From positions 1-35,446 of the forward strand of contig JAKEFM010000203.1 in NCBI GenBank assembly GCA_022616055.1: a DNA stretch of 35,446 nt, written 5' to 3'. This DNA is from Planctomycetota bacterium (GTDB taxonomy: Bacteria; Planctomycetota; UBA1135; JAKEFM01). Below, one piece after another: positions 15,633 to 23,833 of the stretch. Position 1 is the first letter of the stretch, and each line of letters starts with the position of its first letter. The position numbers were made by a program, and so were the translations under genes. The notes below the pieces were generated by a model. The model saw only the letters and a list, made by a program, of their open reading frames with translations. It was not told the origin of the DNA and ran no database searches.

Positions 15633-16475
15633 CTACGACCCCGGCTTCACCGAGACGTCGAAGCGGACCGTGAAGGCGGCGGAGGGGTGGCGGTTCGACC
15701 AGGCGACCGTCCACCGGCCGTCCGCGGGGACCTCGAGGGTCCCCTCGTCCGCCTTCTTCTCGGCGCCGGCGAGGACGCCGTGGGCCTTCGCGCGGTCGGG
15801 GCCGCAGATCGTGAAGTCGAGGACCTCGGCGGCGAGGTCCGCCGGCCCCTCGACGATCGACCAGGTCCAGCGGATCCGCTCCCCCTTCTTCGCCTGGAAG
15901 GTGAGGGGGAGGATCTGGTAGGGCGGAACCTCCTCGGTCCCCTCCCCCGCGAGCCGGGAGAGCGCGTCCGAGGCGGGCGCCGGGGGCTGGGCGAGGAGCG
16001 CCTCGAGCTTTCTCCGAGCCTCCTCCGCGTCGGACCGCGCCCTCGTGACCTCCGACTCGCGCTGCTGGAGCGCGGTCTCGAGCTGCTTCGTGCGGGAGGC
16101 CCCGTCGGCGAGCCGCTTCTCGCTCGCGTCCGCGGCGCTCTTCGCGCGCCCCAGCTCCTCCGCCACCCGCGCCCTCTCCTGCTCGGCGGCGGCGAGGGCC
16201 GACTCCTTCGCCGTGATCGTGTCTCTCGCCGCGGCGAGCTCCTTCTCGACCGAGGAGGCCCTCGTCTCGGTCTCGGAGGCGCGGCGGGAGGCCTCCTCCT
16301 TCGCCCGGTTCGCCGCGGAGAGGTCGCCCGAGAGCTTCAGGCCGTCCCTCTTGGCGCTCTCCAGGTCGGCCTTGGTGCGCAGGAGCTCGGCCTGATTGTC
16401 CTCGAACTCCTTCCGGCTCGGCCCGCAGGCGGCGAGGGCGACGAGCGGAACCAGCGCGACGAGACGGTTCTTCAA
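15633..16475 (-). CDS. Lipoprotein with coiled coil and GOLD-like C-terminal domain
   Basis: A 280-residue protein from a TTG start with AGGA seven bases upstream; the TTG overlaps the preceding gene's stop (TTGA). The lipobox is LVALAAC, with the lipid cysteine around residue 15. Residues about 20-175 are rich in Ala, Glu, Lys and Arg in heptads (for example RASSVEKELAAARDTITAKE) and should form a long coiled coil. The last 95 residues (YQILPLTFQAKKGERIRWTW, then LDFTICGPD and DGRWTVAWSNRHPSAAFTVR) have the strand pattern of GOLD domains, including the dG-x-Y/W-x-V-x-W-x-N-x-x-S signature. It may be a periplasmic spacer or scaffold presenting a ligand-binding GOLD domain. It is co-translated with a WxxGxW lipoprotein, which suggests a joint envelope role. 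Confidence 0.75.
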   Translation of the reverse strand: MKNRLVALVPLVALAACGPSRKEFEDNQAELLRTKADLESAKRDGLKLSGDLSAANRAKEEASRRASETETRASSVEKELAAARDTITAKESALAAAEQERARVAEELGRAKSAADASEKRLADGASRTKQLETALQQRESEVTRARSDAEEARRKLEALLAQPPAPASDALSRLAGEGTEEVPPYQILPLTFQAKKGERIRWTWSIVEGPADLAAEVLDFTICGPDRAKAHGVLAGAEKKADEGTLEVPADGRWTVAWSNRHPSAAFTVRFDVSVKPGS

Positions 16476-16795
16476 GGCGTCTTCCTCTCTTCTGTCCACT
16501 CCCCCACGGTCCAGACCCAGCGCCCCTCGTGCTCCATCCAGCATCCCGGGACCCAGAGGACCCCGGTGCGCGGCGGCGTCACGAACTCCCCGCCCTTCCA
16601 CTCCCAGCCCAGCTCCGTCGGCGCCCAGTGGCCGCCGACCCAGATCTGGCCCGGCTCCGGCGGGGGGCCGGGGAACTCCGCCCTCTCCGCGGGCGGCGGG
16701 ACGTCGCTCGACAGGGGAGCGGGGGGCTCCTCCCGCCGCAGCGCGCTGCAGCCGGCGAGGAGGAGAGAGGCGAGTAGGGGGATCCGGAGCGGCAT
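16472..16795 (-). CDS. Small lipoprotein with WxxGxW repeats
   Basis: A 107-residue protein. The signal IPLLASLLLAGC gives a lipid cysteine at about C16. After a proline-rich linker come two tryptophan repeats: WVGGHWAPTELGWEWKGGEF and WVPGCWMEHEGRWVWTVGEW. This is the WxxGxW repeat found in many bacterial surface lipoproteins of unknown function, probably forming small beta-meanders. AGGTGAGG precedes the ATG as a ribosome site, and a TATACT further upstream (about 16850) could serve as a -10 box with a normal leader. Its stop overlaps the start of the coiled-coil/GOLD lipoprotein. Confidence 0.8.
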   Translation of the reverse strand: MPLRIPLLASLLLAGCSALRREEPPAPLSSDVPPPAERAEFPGPPPEPGQIWVGGHWAPTELGWEWKGGEFVTPPRTGVLWVPGCWMEHEGRWVWTVGEWTEERKTP

Positions 16796-16848
16796 GTCCT
16801 CACCTCCGCGGGAGAAGGGCGGTTCGAGCGGGCGGGAGTATAGCCCCC

Positions 16849-17568
16849 TCATACGCGACGCCGGCCAGGGAGGTTGGTGATCCATCCCGTCACCCCCGCC
16901 TCTCCCGCGGCGGCCCGGTCCGCCTCCGTGTCGAGGGAGTAGGCGAAGAGCTCGACCCCCGCCGCCCGGATCTCCGCGAGGACGGGGAGCCGGAAGAGGT
17001 AGCGCTCGACGGTCACGAGGTCGGGTCGCAGCGCCAGGGCGAGGGAGGCGGGGAAGGGGCTCTCGAAGGTGATCCCCCTGGGCAGGGCGGGGGCCCGCTC
17101 CGCGGCGCGGGAGACCGCCTCGGGGGAGAAGGAGATCAGGGCGAGCGCGCCTCCCGGACCGGGGGGGCCGACCTCGAGGAGGATCGCGTCGAGGAGGGGG
17201 ATCGCCTCCTCCGGGTGATCCACCTTCGCCTCGACCATGATCCCGGCCCTGCCCCGGCAGAGGTCGAGGAGGTCCCGGAGGAGGGGCACCCCCTCCCGAC
17301 CCGAGCCGCCGCGGAGCCGCAGGTCCCGGATCTCCCGCAGCGTCCGCTCCCGGACGGGCCCCGACCCCTCGGTCGTCCGGTCGAGGGTCTCGTCGTGATG
17401 GAGGACGACCGCGCCGTCCGCGGTCAGGCGGGCGTCGCACTCGACGGCGTCGGCCCCCCCGCGGAGGGCGGCCTCGAACGCGGCCAGGGAGTTCTCGGGG
17501 GCGGCGAGCGGGGCCCCCCGGTGGCCGACGAGGAGGGGGCGGGGGCGGTCGGGGAGGAAGGGGGGCAC
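16849..17568 (-). CDS. Glycerophosphodiester phosphodiesterase
   Basis: A 239-residue cytoplasmic GDPD TIM barrel, the usual length for the short bacterial type. The catalytic H16-R17 is in LLVGHRGAP, PENS (24-27) contains E25, and AVECDARLTADGAVVLHHDE gives E43, D45 and H58. LDRTTEGSG, then IMVEAKVDH with the metal-contacting Glu and Lys, and the TVERYLFR and ELFAYSLDTE strands complete the barrel. It hydrolyses glycerophosphodiesters to glycerol-3-phosphate and an alcohol, recycling phospholipid head groups. GATAAT lies nine bases before the GTG. It is divergent from the CoA-ligase operon. Confidence 0.93.
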   Translation of the reverse strand: MPPFLPDRPRPLLVGHRGAPLAAPENSLAAFEAALRGGADAVECDARLTADGAVVLHHDETLDRTTEGSGPVRERTLREIRDLRLRGGSGREGVPLLRDLLDLCRGRAGIMVEAKVDHPEEAIPLLDAILLEVGPPGPGGALALISFSPEAVSRAAERAPALPRGITFESPFPASLALALRPDLVTVERYLFRLPVLAEIRAAGVELFAYSLDTEADRAAAGEAGVTGWITNLPGRRRV

Positions 17569-17577
17569 GGGCGCGGG

Positions 17578-17583
17578 ATTATC
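17578..17583 (-). promoter_or_regulatory. Candidate -10 box (glycerophosphodiesterase gene)
   Basis: GATAAT on the minus strand, nine bases before the GTG at 17568. The leader would be zero to two bases. Confidence 0.35.
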
Positions 17584-17634
17584 CTCGGGACGGCCCCTGG
17601 AAAAGGCGTTTCAATCTCCCCCCCTTCGGACCGA

Positions 17635-17640
17635 TATAAG
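17635..17640 (+). promoter_or_regulatory. Candidate -10 box for a leaderless transcript (fatty-acid oxidation operon)
   Basis: TATAAG, seven bases before the GTG at 17648. AAGG at 17638-17641 could alternatively act as a short Shine-Dalgarno sequence. TTTCAA about 20 bases upstream is a weak -35. Confidence 0.4.
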
Positions 17641-17647
17641 GCGCGCT

Positions 17648-19108
17648 GTGGACTGGCTCCGACTGTCGAGACTCTCCCCGAGGGAGATCCGAGGCCTCCA
17701 GGAGGCGAAGCTGCGGAGGCTCCTCTCGGAGCAGATCCCCTTCTCGAAGAACTACCGGACGGTCTTCGAGCGCGAGCGGATCGACCCGCGGAAGGTGAAG
17801 ACGATCGAGGACTTCCGCAAGCTCCCCTTCACCTCGAAGAAGGACCTCATCCCGACCGACGACAACCCGGAGCGCTCCCTCGACTACATCCTGCGGCCGG
17901 ACCCGAAGCTCCTGCGCGAGCACTGGCCGCGGATGCGCCTCCTCGGGCTCCTCGCGCGCGGGCGCGCCCGGGCCCTCGCGCACCTCGAGCGCGAGTACCG
18001 GCCGATGTTCGCGACCTTCACGACCGGCCGCTCCGCGGCCTCGATCCCGTTCCTCTACTCGAAGCGCGACGTCGAGGTCCTCCAGACGGCGGCGGCCCGC
18101 CTCCTCGCCGTGCACGGCCTCACGCGCGAGGACCGGATCGTCAACCTCTTCCCCTACGCCCCCCACCTCGCCTTCTGGGCGACGGCCCTCGGCGGGCTCG
18201 AGACCGGCTCCTTCGTCCTCGGGACCGGCGGGGGGAGGGTGATGGGCTCGACGGCGACCGTGCGCCTGATCCAGAAGTTCAAGGCCTCCGGCCTCGTCGG
18301 CGTCCCCGGGTTCGTCTACCACTGCCTGCGGAGGGCGAGGGAGACGGGGGTCGCCTTCCCCCAGGTGCGGACCGTGATCCTCGGCGCGGAGAAGCTCCCC
18401 GACGCCCTGCGCAAGCGGATCCGGGAGACGCTCGGGGAGATGGGCTCGAAGGACGTCGCGGTGATCGGGACCTACGGATTCACCGAGGCGCGGATGGCGT
18501 GGGGGGAGTGCCGGGGCGGGGAGGGGGGCGGCTATCACCTCTACCCCGACCTCGCCCTCCTCGAGATCGTCGACCCGGAGACCGGGGAGCCGCGGGGCCC
18601 GGGCGAGGACGGGGAGATCGTCTTCACCCCGCTCGAGGGGCGCGCCAGCACGGTGCTGCGCTACCGGACCGGGGACATCTCGAAGGGGGGGATCGTCGAG
18701 GAGCCCTGCCCCGCCTGCGGCCGGACGGTCCCGCGGCTCTCCTCCGCGATCGGGCGGCGGAGCAACGTCGCCGACCTCCGGCTCGTCAAGGTGAAGGGGA
18801 CCCTCGTGAGCCTCGACGCCGTCGCCGCGGTCCTCGGCTCCTTCCAGGAGGTCGAGGAGTGGCAGGTCGAGCTGCGGCGCGCGAACGGCGACCAGTACGG
18901 GCTCGACGAGATCGTCGTCTACGCCGCCTTCGGGAACGGGACGCGCCCCGAAGCGTTCGCCGCGCGGCTGCGGGAGGCGATGCGCGAGGCCTGCGAGGTC
19001 GCCCCGAACCGGGTCGAGATCCTCCCCCTGCCGGTCCTCCTCGAGAAGCTCGGGATGGAGACGGAGATGAAGGAGAAGCGGTTCGTCGACCTCCGTCCGA
19101 AGGAATGA
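17648..19108 (+). CDS. PaaK-like acyl/aryl-CoA ligase (phenylacetate-CoA ligase family)
   Basis: A 486-residue adenylate-forming enzyme. The family's N-terminal helices (YRTVFERERIDPRKVKTIED, then LPFTSKKDL) are followed by an atypical A3 loop, ATFTTGRSAASIPF, where PaaK has TSGTTG. Next are VILGAEKLPDALR, the A5-like TYGFTEARMAWGECRGG, LLEIVDPETGEP with GEDGEIVFTPL, and YRTGDIS. A CPACG pair then joins IGRRSNV to the C-terminal lid. The family activates a carboxylic acid as acyl-AMP and transfers it to CoA. It heads an operon with thiolase and a FadJ-type enzyme, so a fatty or aromatic acid feeding beta-oxidation is the likely substrate. Its stop overlaps the thiolase ATG. Confidence 0.85.
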   Translation: MDWLRLSRLSPREIRGLQEAKLRRLLSEQIPFSKNYRTVFERERIDPRKVKTIEDFRKLPFTSKKDLIPTDDNPERSLDYILRPDPKLLREHWPRMRLLGLLARGRARALAHLEREYRPMFATFTTGRSAASIPFLYSKRDVEVLQTAAARLLAVHGLTREDRIVNLFPYAPHLAFWATALGGLETGSFVLGTGGGRVMGSTATVRLIQKFKASGLVGVPGFVYHCLRRARETGVAFPQVRTVILGAEKLPDALRKRIRETLGEMGSKDVAVIGTYGFTEARMAWGECRGGEGGGYHLYPDLALLEIVDPETGEPRGPGEDGEIVFTPLEGRASTVLRYRTGDISKGGIVEEPCPACGRTVPRLSSAIGRRSNVADLRLVKVKGTLVSLDAVAAVLGSFQEVEEWQVELRRANGDQYGLDEIVVYAAFGNGTRPEAFAARLREAMREACEVAPNRVEILPLPVLLEKLGMETEMKEKRFVDLRPKE

Positions 19109-20418
19109 GCGGCGCGGGGCGACCCGCGATCTTCGGCGGGGTGCGGACCCCCTTCGCGCGGGCAGGGACTGACCTCGCCGCCCTCTCGGCCTCCGACCTC
19201 GGGACCCTCGTCGTGCGCGAGACCCTCGCCCGCGCCGGACTCGACGGCTCGGAGCTCGACGAGGTGATCCTCGGCTGCGTCGGCCCCGACGCGGGGGAGG
19301 CGAATCCCGCGCGCGTCGCGGCGATCCGGGCCGGGGTGCCGGTCCGGGTGCCGGCCGCCACGGTCGGACGCAACTGCGCCTCGGGGTTCGAGGCGGTCAC
19401 GTCCGCCGCCGACCGACTGGCGGCGGGGCGCGGCTCCCTCTACCTCGTCGGGGGGACCGAGTCGATGTCGAACTACCCCCTCTCCTATCCCCGCGAGTTC
19501 GCCCGGGTCCTGGCGCAGGCGAGCCGGGCGCGGGGACTCCCGGCCAAGGTCGCCGCCTTCGCGCGGCTGCGGCCGAGCTCCTTCAAGCCGCGCGTCGCGA
19601 TCCTCGAGGGGCTCACCGACCCGACCTGCGGGATGATCATGGGGAAGACGGCGGAGCGGCTGGCGCTCGAGTTCCGGATCCCCCGCGGGGAGCAGGACCG
19701 CTTCGCCTGCGAGAGCCAGAACCGCGCCGAGCGGGCGCGGGAGGCCGGTCGGCTGGCCGAGGAGACGCTTCCGGTGTTCGCCCCCGAGGACGGGGCGCAG
19801 GGGTCCCCGCGCTACCGCGAGGTGCGCTCGGACAACGGGATCCGCCCCGGCCAGTCCGAGGAGGCGCTCGCCCGCCTGCGCCCCTACTTCGAGCGGCGCC
19901 ACGGGACCGTGACCGTCGGCAACTCGAGCCAGGTGACGGACGGGGCCTGCACTCTCCTCCTCGGGGAGGAGGAGCGCGGCCGGGCGCTCGGACTCTCCCC
20001 CCTCGGCTACCTGCGCGGGTACGCCTACGCGGGGTGCGCCCCCGAGCGGATGGGGCTCGGCCCCGTCTTCGCGACGTCGCGCCTCCTCGAGCGCGAGGGG
20101 GTCTCCCTCGCGGAGCTCGACCGGATCGAGATGAACGAGGCCTTCGCCGCGCAGGTCCTCGCCTGCCTCCGGGCGTTCGCCTCGGACCGCTTCGCCCGCG
20201 AGGAGCTCGCCCGCCCCCGGGCCCTCGGGGAGATCGACCCCTCCCGGCTCAACCCGAACGGCGGGGCGATCGCCCTCGGCCATCCGGTCGGGGCGACGGG
20301 GGCGCGGCTCCTCCTGACCCTCCTCCTGGAGCTGCGGCGCGCCGGAGGCCGGCTCGGCCTCGCCACCCTGTGCGTGGGCGGGGGACAGGGAGGGGCGCTC
20401 CTCGTGGAGGCGGCGTGA
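19105..20418 (+). CDS. fadI: Acetyl-CoA acyltransferase (thiolase, FadI-like)
   Basis: A 437-residue thiolase, the length of FadI-type enzymes. Nucleophile C91 is in TVGRNCASGFEAV. LVGGTESMSNYPLSY follows, then the long loop domain with GMIMGKTAERLALEFRI, NSSQVTDGACTLLL, MNEAFAAQ, H393 in NPNGGAIALGHPVGATGAR, and the second catalytic cysteine C423 in TLCVGGGQGG. It cleaves 3-ketoacyl-CoA with CoA to acetyl-CoA and a shortened acyl-CoA. ATG 19105 overlaps the ligase stop (ATGA) and its own stop overlaps the next GTG, so the three enzymes are coupled. The gene symbol rests on length and on pairing with a FadJ-type partner. Confidence 0.93.
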   Translation: MSGAGRPAIFGGVRTPFARAGTDLAALSASDLGTLVVRETLARAGLDGSELDEVILGCVGPDAGEANPARVAAIRAGVPVRVPAATVGRNCASGFEAVTSAADRLAAGRGSLYLVGGTESMSNYPLSYPREFARVLAQASRARGLPAKVAAFARLRPSSFKPRVAILEGLTDPTCGMIMGKTAERLALEFRIPRGEQDRFACESQNRAERAREAGRLAEETLPVFAPEDGAQGSPRYREVRSDNGIRPGQSEEALARLRPYFERRHGTVTVGNSSQVTDGACTLLLGEEERGRALGLSPLGYLRGYAYAGCAPERMGLGPVFATSRLLEREGVSLAELDRIEMNEAFAAQVLACLRAFASDRFAREELARPRALGEIDPSRLNPNGGAIALGHPVGATGARLLLTLLLELRRAGGRLGLATLCVGGGQGGALLVEAA

Positions 20419-22577
20419 CCGAGGCGGTCGGAATCGGGCCGTCCGCGACGGCGGCGCCCCCGGCCCCGCCCGCGGGCGAGCGGGCGGCGCTCGAGACGAC
20501 GCCCCGCGAGGTGCTCCTCGTCCGGTTCCTCCCGGCCGCCGGCGACAAGGTCGTCAAGATCGACCTCCCGTTCGCCGATGCGCTCGAGGCCCTCCTCCAG
20601 CGCATCGAGCGCTCGAGCCCCCGTGGCATCGTCTTCCTCGGACCGGGCCCCGGACTGTTCCTCGCCGGGGCCGACGTCGCCCTCATCCGGGACCTGCGCG
20701 ATCCGATCGAGGCGCAGCGCCTCGCGGCGCGGGGACAGAAGATCTTCGAGCGGATCGCCCGGCTCGGCCCCCCCACGCTCGCCGCGATCTCGGGGGCGTG
20801 CCTCGGGGGCGGATTCGAGCTGGCGCTCGCCTGCCGCTGGCGGATCGCCTCGGACCACCCGAGGACCCGGATCGGCCTCCCCGAGGTCCGCCTCGGGATC
20901 GTCCCGGGGTTCGGCGGGACCCAGCGCCTGCCGCGCCTCCTCGGGCTCGCCCGCGCGCGTCCCCCGATCCTCGCCGGGACCTCCTATCCGGCGAAGGCCG
21001 CGCTGCGACTCGGCCTCGTCGACGACGTCGTGCCGGAGGAGAGGCTCGAGGAGCTCGCCGAGAAGGGGGTCCTCGGCGAGCTCGGTCTCCCCCGCCGGCG
21101 GCCCGCCCGCTTCCTCGACCGGCTCCCGCCGGTCCGGCGCCTCGTGGCTTCGGCGGCGCGCCGGCGGACGCTCCTCCAGACGCGGGGGAGCTACCCCGCG
21201 CCGCTGCGCGCGATCGAGGTCGCGTCCCGGGGGCTGGGGATGTCGATCGAGCGCGGGCTCGAGCTCGAGGCCCGCGCCCTGGCGGAGACGGCGACGGGGG
21301 CCGTCGCGAAGAACCTCCTCCAGCTCTACTTCCTCCGCGAGTCGGCGAAGCGCTTCGCCTCCCTCGGCGGGAGGGAGGTCGAGCCGGGCGTCGCCCGCGC
21401 GGCGGTGGTCGGCTGCGGGACGATGGGAGGCGGGATCGCGATCCTCCTCGCCGAGAGCGGCGTCGCCGTCCGGCTCGAGGACGCCGACGCGGGCTCGATC
21501 GCCCGGACCCTCGAGCGCGCCCGCCGGCGATTCGACGAGAAGGTCGCGCGGCGCCGGGCGGAGCCGCACGAGGCCCGGGCCGCGATGGACCGCCTCCAGC
21601 CCGCCGCCGACGGATCCGGGCTCGAGCGCTGCGACCTCGTCGTCGAGGCGATCGTCGAGTCGCTCGAGGCGAAGCGCGCCCTCTTCGCGCGCCTCGCCTC
21701 GCGCGTCCGGCCCGACGCGCTCCTCGCGACGAACACCTCGAGCCTCGCGGTCGAGGCGATCGCCCGGGGCCTGCCCCGCCCGGAGCGCGTCGTCGGCCTC
21801 CACTTCTTCAACCCCGTCGAGAAGATGCCCCTCCTCGAGGTGGTCCGCGGCCCGGAGACCTCGGCGGAGAGCGCCGCGCGCGCGGCGGCCCTCGCCCTCG
21901 CGATCGACAAGATCCCCCTGTTCGTGGGGGACGGGGCCGGATTCCTCGTCAACCGCGTCCTCGGCCCCTATCTCCAGGAGGCCTCGAATCTCCTCTCCGA
22001 GGGGGTCCTCGAGCGGGAGATCGACGACGCGGCCGTCGCGTTCGGCTTCCCCGTCGGGCCGATCGCCCTCCTCGACGACGTCGGGCTCGACGTCGCCGCC
22101 GCGGCCGCCCGCAGCCTCGCCGCGGCCTTCCCGCCGCGGTTCGAGGCCCCGCGCGTCCTCGACCGGCTCCTCGAGAACCGCAGGCTCGGCCGCAAGAGCG
22201 GACGAGGCTTCTATCGCTACGGACGGGGCGGTCGCCGCGTCTCCGACCCCGACCTCCCGCGCGTCCTCGGGATCCCCACCCGCTCGCCGGGGCTCCCCTC
22301 CGAGGCTCTCGCGGAGCGCCTGGTCCTCGCGGCCGTCGCCGAGGCGTTCCGCTGCCTCGAGGACGGGGTCGTCGAGCGCGCGGGGGACCTCAACCTCGCC
22401 TCCGTGATGGGGTTCGGCTTCCCCCCGTACCGCGGGGGTCTGGTGCGGTGGGCCCTGGAGGGGGGCGCGGAGGCGCTCCTGCGGCGGATGTCGGACCTCC
22501 GCGCCCGCCACGGCGTCCGGTTCGAGCCCTGCCGCCTCCTGCTCGAGCTCGCCTCCTCGAAACGGTCCCTCGCGTAG
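20415..22577 (+). CDS. fadJ: Bifunctional enoyl-CoA hydratase / 3-hydroxyacyl-CoA dehydrogenase (FadJ/FadB-like)
   Basis: A 720-residue multifunctional protein. The N-terminal crotonase domain has the oxyanion loop FLAGADVALI (about 82-91), ISGACLGGGFELALACRWRIA with E135, and GLPEVRLGIVPGFGGTQRLPR with E157, the two catalytic glutamates. From about residue 330 the NAD-binding VVGCGTMGGGIAILLAESG begins, followed by TNTSSLAVEAIA, the HFFNPVEKMPLLEVV segment with catalytic His (about 463), FVGDGAGFLVNRVLGPYL, and two C-terminal helical dehydrogenase domains (GFPVGPIALLDDVG; MGFGFPPYRGGLVRWA). It converts enoyl-CoA to 3-ketoacyl-CoA for the thiolase upstream. The GTG overlaps the thiolase stop (GTGA). 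The first 25 residues are an unusual Ala/Pro-rich leader. Confidence 0.94.
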   Translation: MTEAVGIGPSATAAPPAPPAGERAALETTPREVLLVRFLPAAGDKVVKIDLPFADALEALLQRIERSSPRGIVFLGPGPGLFLAGADVALIRDLRDPIEAQRLAARGQKIFERIARLGPPTLAAISGACLGGGFELALACRWRIASDHPRTRIGLPEVRLGIVPGFGGTQRLPRLLGLARARPPILAGTSYPAKAALRLGLVDDVVPEERLEELAEKGVLGELGLPRRRPARFLDRLPPVRRLVASAARRRTLLQTRGSYPAPLRAIEVASRGLGMSIERGLELEARALAETATGAVAKNLLQLYFLRESAKRFASLGGREVEPGVARAAVVGCGTMGGGIAILLAESGVAVRLEDADAGSIARTLERARRRFDEKVARRRAEPHEARAAMDRLQPAADGSGLERCDLVVEAIVESLEAKRALFARLASRVRPDALLATNTSSLAVEAIARGLPRPERVVGLHFFNPVEKMPLLEVVRGPETSAESAARAAALALAIDKIPLFVGDGAGFLVNRVLGPYLQEASNLLSEGVLEREIDDAAVAFGFPVGPIALLDDVGLDVAAAAARSLAAAFPPRFEAPRVLDRLLENRRLGRKSGRGFYRYGRGGRRVSDPDLPRVLGIPTRSPGLPSEALAERLVLAAVAEAFRCLEDGVVERAGDLNLASVMGFGFPPYRGGLVRWALEGGAEALLRRMSDLRARHGVRFEPCRLLLELASSKRSLA

Positions 22578-22722
22578 CCTATCCGGGCGCCGACGCAACC
22601 CCTTCCTGCGGGCGCTTCTCGGGTCGGCGGCCCGGGCGCGCGGAAAGGGGACTTGCCGAATGGCGATTTGTAGGTTATTGCTTTTGGGGTGGTCGAAGGG
22701 GGAGGGACCACGGGAGACCGGC

Positions 22723-23832
22723 GTGTTCTCGATCCTGCGATCGACGCGCCGGAGCCGTCCGCGAGACGGCTCCGGCGTTCGAGCCTCGCTCTGGATCGCG
22801 CTCCTCGCCGGGTGCCGCGCGACGCCCGACGCGGGAGCGGAGCGGAGCGACGGCTCCTCGAGGGGAACGCTCGCCGCGCGGTTCGCGGCCTGCGCGCCCG
22901 CGGCGGGCCCGCTCCTCGGGCTGCACCTGATCGAGGCCGATCGGCCCGACCGCCCGCGCGGCACGCCCGCCGCCTCCCCGCGCGATCTCGCGCCTCCGTC
23001 CTTCCTCCGGACCGCCGCGCTACCCCGGGCGGAGAGCGTCGCGGCCGAGGGACCGGAGGAGACCTCCGCCGCGCCCGAGGCGGCGCCGATCCTCGAGCGC
23101 GCCCTCTACCCGAACGAGTACGAATGGCCGAAGTCCCCCGGGGACACGCTCGAGCGCATCGGGCGCGGGATGGCGAGGGACGACGGAGCCGGGCGCAACT
23201 TCGCCCTCCTCCGGCTCCTCGACCGCTACCACCGCTCCGCCCCGGACGCCGCGGACCCGCTCGCGATCACGGAGCAGGACCTCGACGTCGAGGCCCGCAC
23301 GCGCTTCCTCGACTCGAGGGCGAAGAAGACCGTCCGCTCGCGCCTGCGCGAGGCGCTCGAGGAGACGGAGCTGATCGGACCCGTCCTCGGGGGCGCCGAG
23401 AGGCTCCCGCAGACCGGTATCGAGGTCCTCGAGACGGTCGTCGACGGGGTGACGGGGGACGAGTCGAACTTCGGCGAGCTGCGCCTGCGGATGAAGGGCG
23501 GACTGTTCCGCTCCCCCTCGCGCATGCTCTCCCTCCACTACTCCGCCGGCCCCCTCAAGGCCGACTTCTACCCGACGCAGGCGAAGGTCCGCGTCGCGCG
23601 CTCGATCGCGGGCTTCCGCGTCTCGCTCCAGGGGGACGTCGACTATGCCGACCCCTCCCCGACGGCGCGGATCGAGGTGACCCGCCGGCTCGGGCGCGAG
23701 TGGAGGCTGCGGCTGAGCGCCGGCTCGGGCGTCGGCCAGACGACCCTCCCCCTCTTCACGACCTGGCCCGGCGAGGGGGAGGACTCCGACTCCCGCCGGG
23801 GCGCGGTCGCGTTCTTCGAGCGGCGGTTCTGA
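22723..23832 (+). CDS. Predicted lipoprotein of unknown function
   Basis: A 369-residue protein from GTG 22723, with GGAG eight bases upstream; ATG 22660 is an alternative that adds 21 residues. The signal ASLWIALLAGC carries a lipobox. The middle is acidic and helical (for example PLAITEQDLDVEARTRFLDS, then KKTVRSRLREALEETELIG). The last third is built of short strands (LRLRMKGGLF, MLSLHYSAG, KVRVARSIAGFRVSLQGDVD, RIEVTRRLGREWRLRLSAG) and ends in a terminal phenylalanine (FFERRF). This looks like a few outer-membrane-type amphipathic strands, perhaps a small beta structure in the outer membrane. I recognise no family. A 13-bp hairpin (22747-22777) lies in its first codons. The next gene starts one base after its stop. 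Confidence 0.7.
   Translation: MFSILRSTRRSRPRDGSGVRASLWIALLAGCRATPDAGAERSDGSSRGTLAARFAACAPAAGPLLGLHLIEADRPDRPRGTPAASPRDLAPPSFLRTAALPRAESVAAEGPEETSAAPEAAPILERALYPNEYEWPKSPGDTLERIGRGMARDDGAGRNFALLRLLDRYHRSAPDAADPLAITEQDLDVEARTRFLDSRAKKTVRSRLREALEETELIGPVLGGAERLPQTGIEVLETVVDGVTGDESNFGELRLRMKGGLFRSPSRMLSLHYSAGPLKADFYPTQAKVRVARSIAGFRVSLQGDVDYADPSPTARIEVTRRLGREWRLRLSAGSGVGQTTLPLFTTWPGEGEDSDSRRGAVAFFERRF
22747..22777 (+). promoter_or_regulatory. Strong hairpin in the first codons of the lipoprotein gene
   Basis: CGCCGGAGCCGTC (22747-22759), loop CGCGA, GACGGCTCCGGCG (22765-22777): a perfect 13-bp stem. It lies 24 bases after the GTG. It could control translation or terminate transcripts running on from the upstream operon; there is no U tract. 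Confidence 0.5.
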
Positions 23833-23833
23833 G

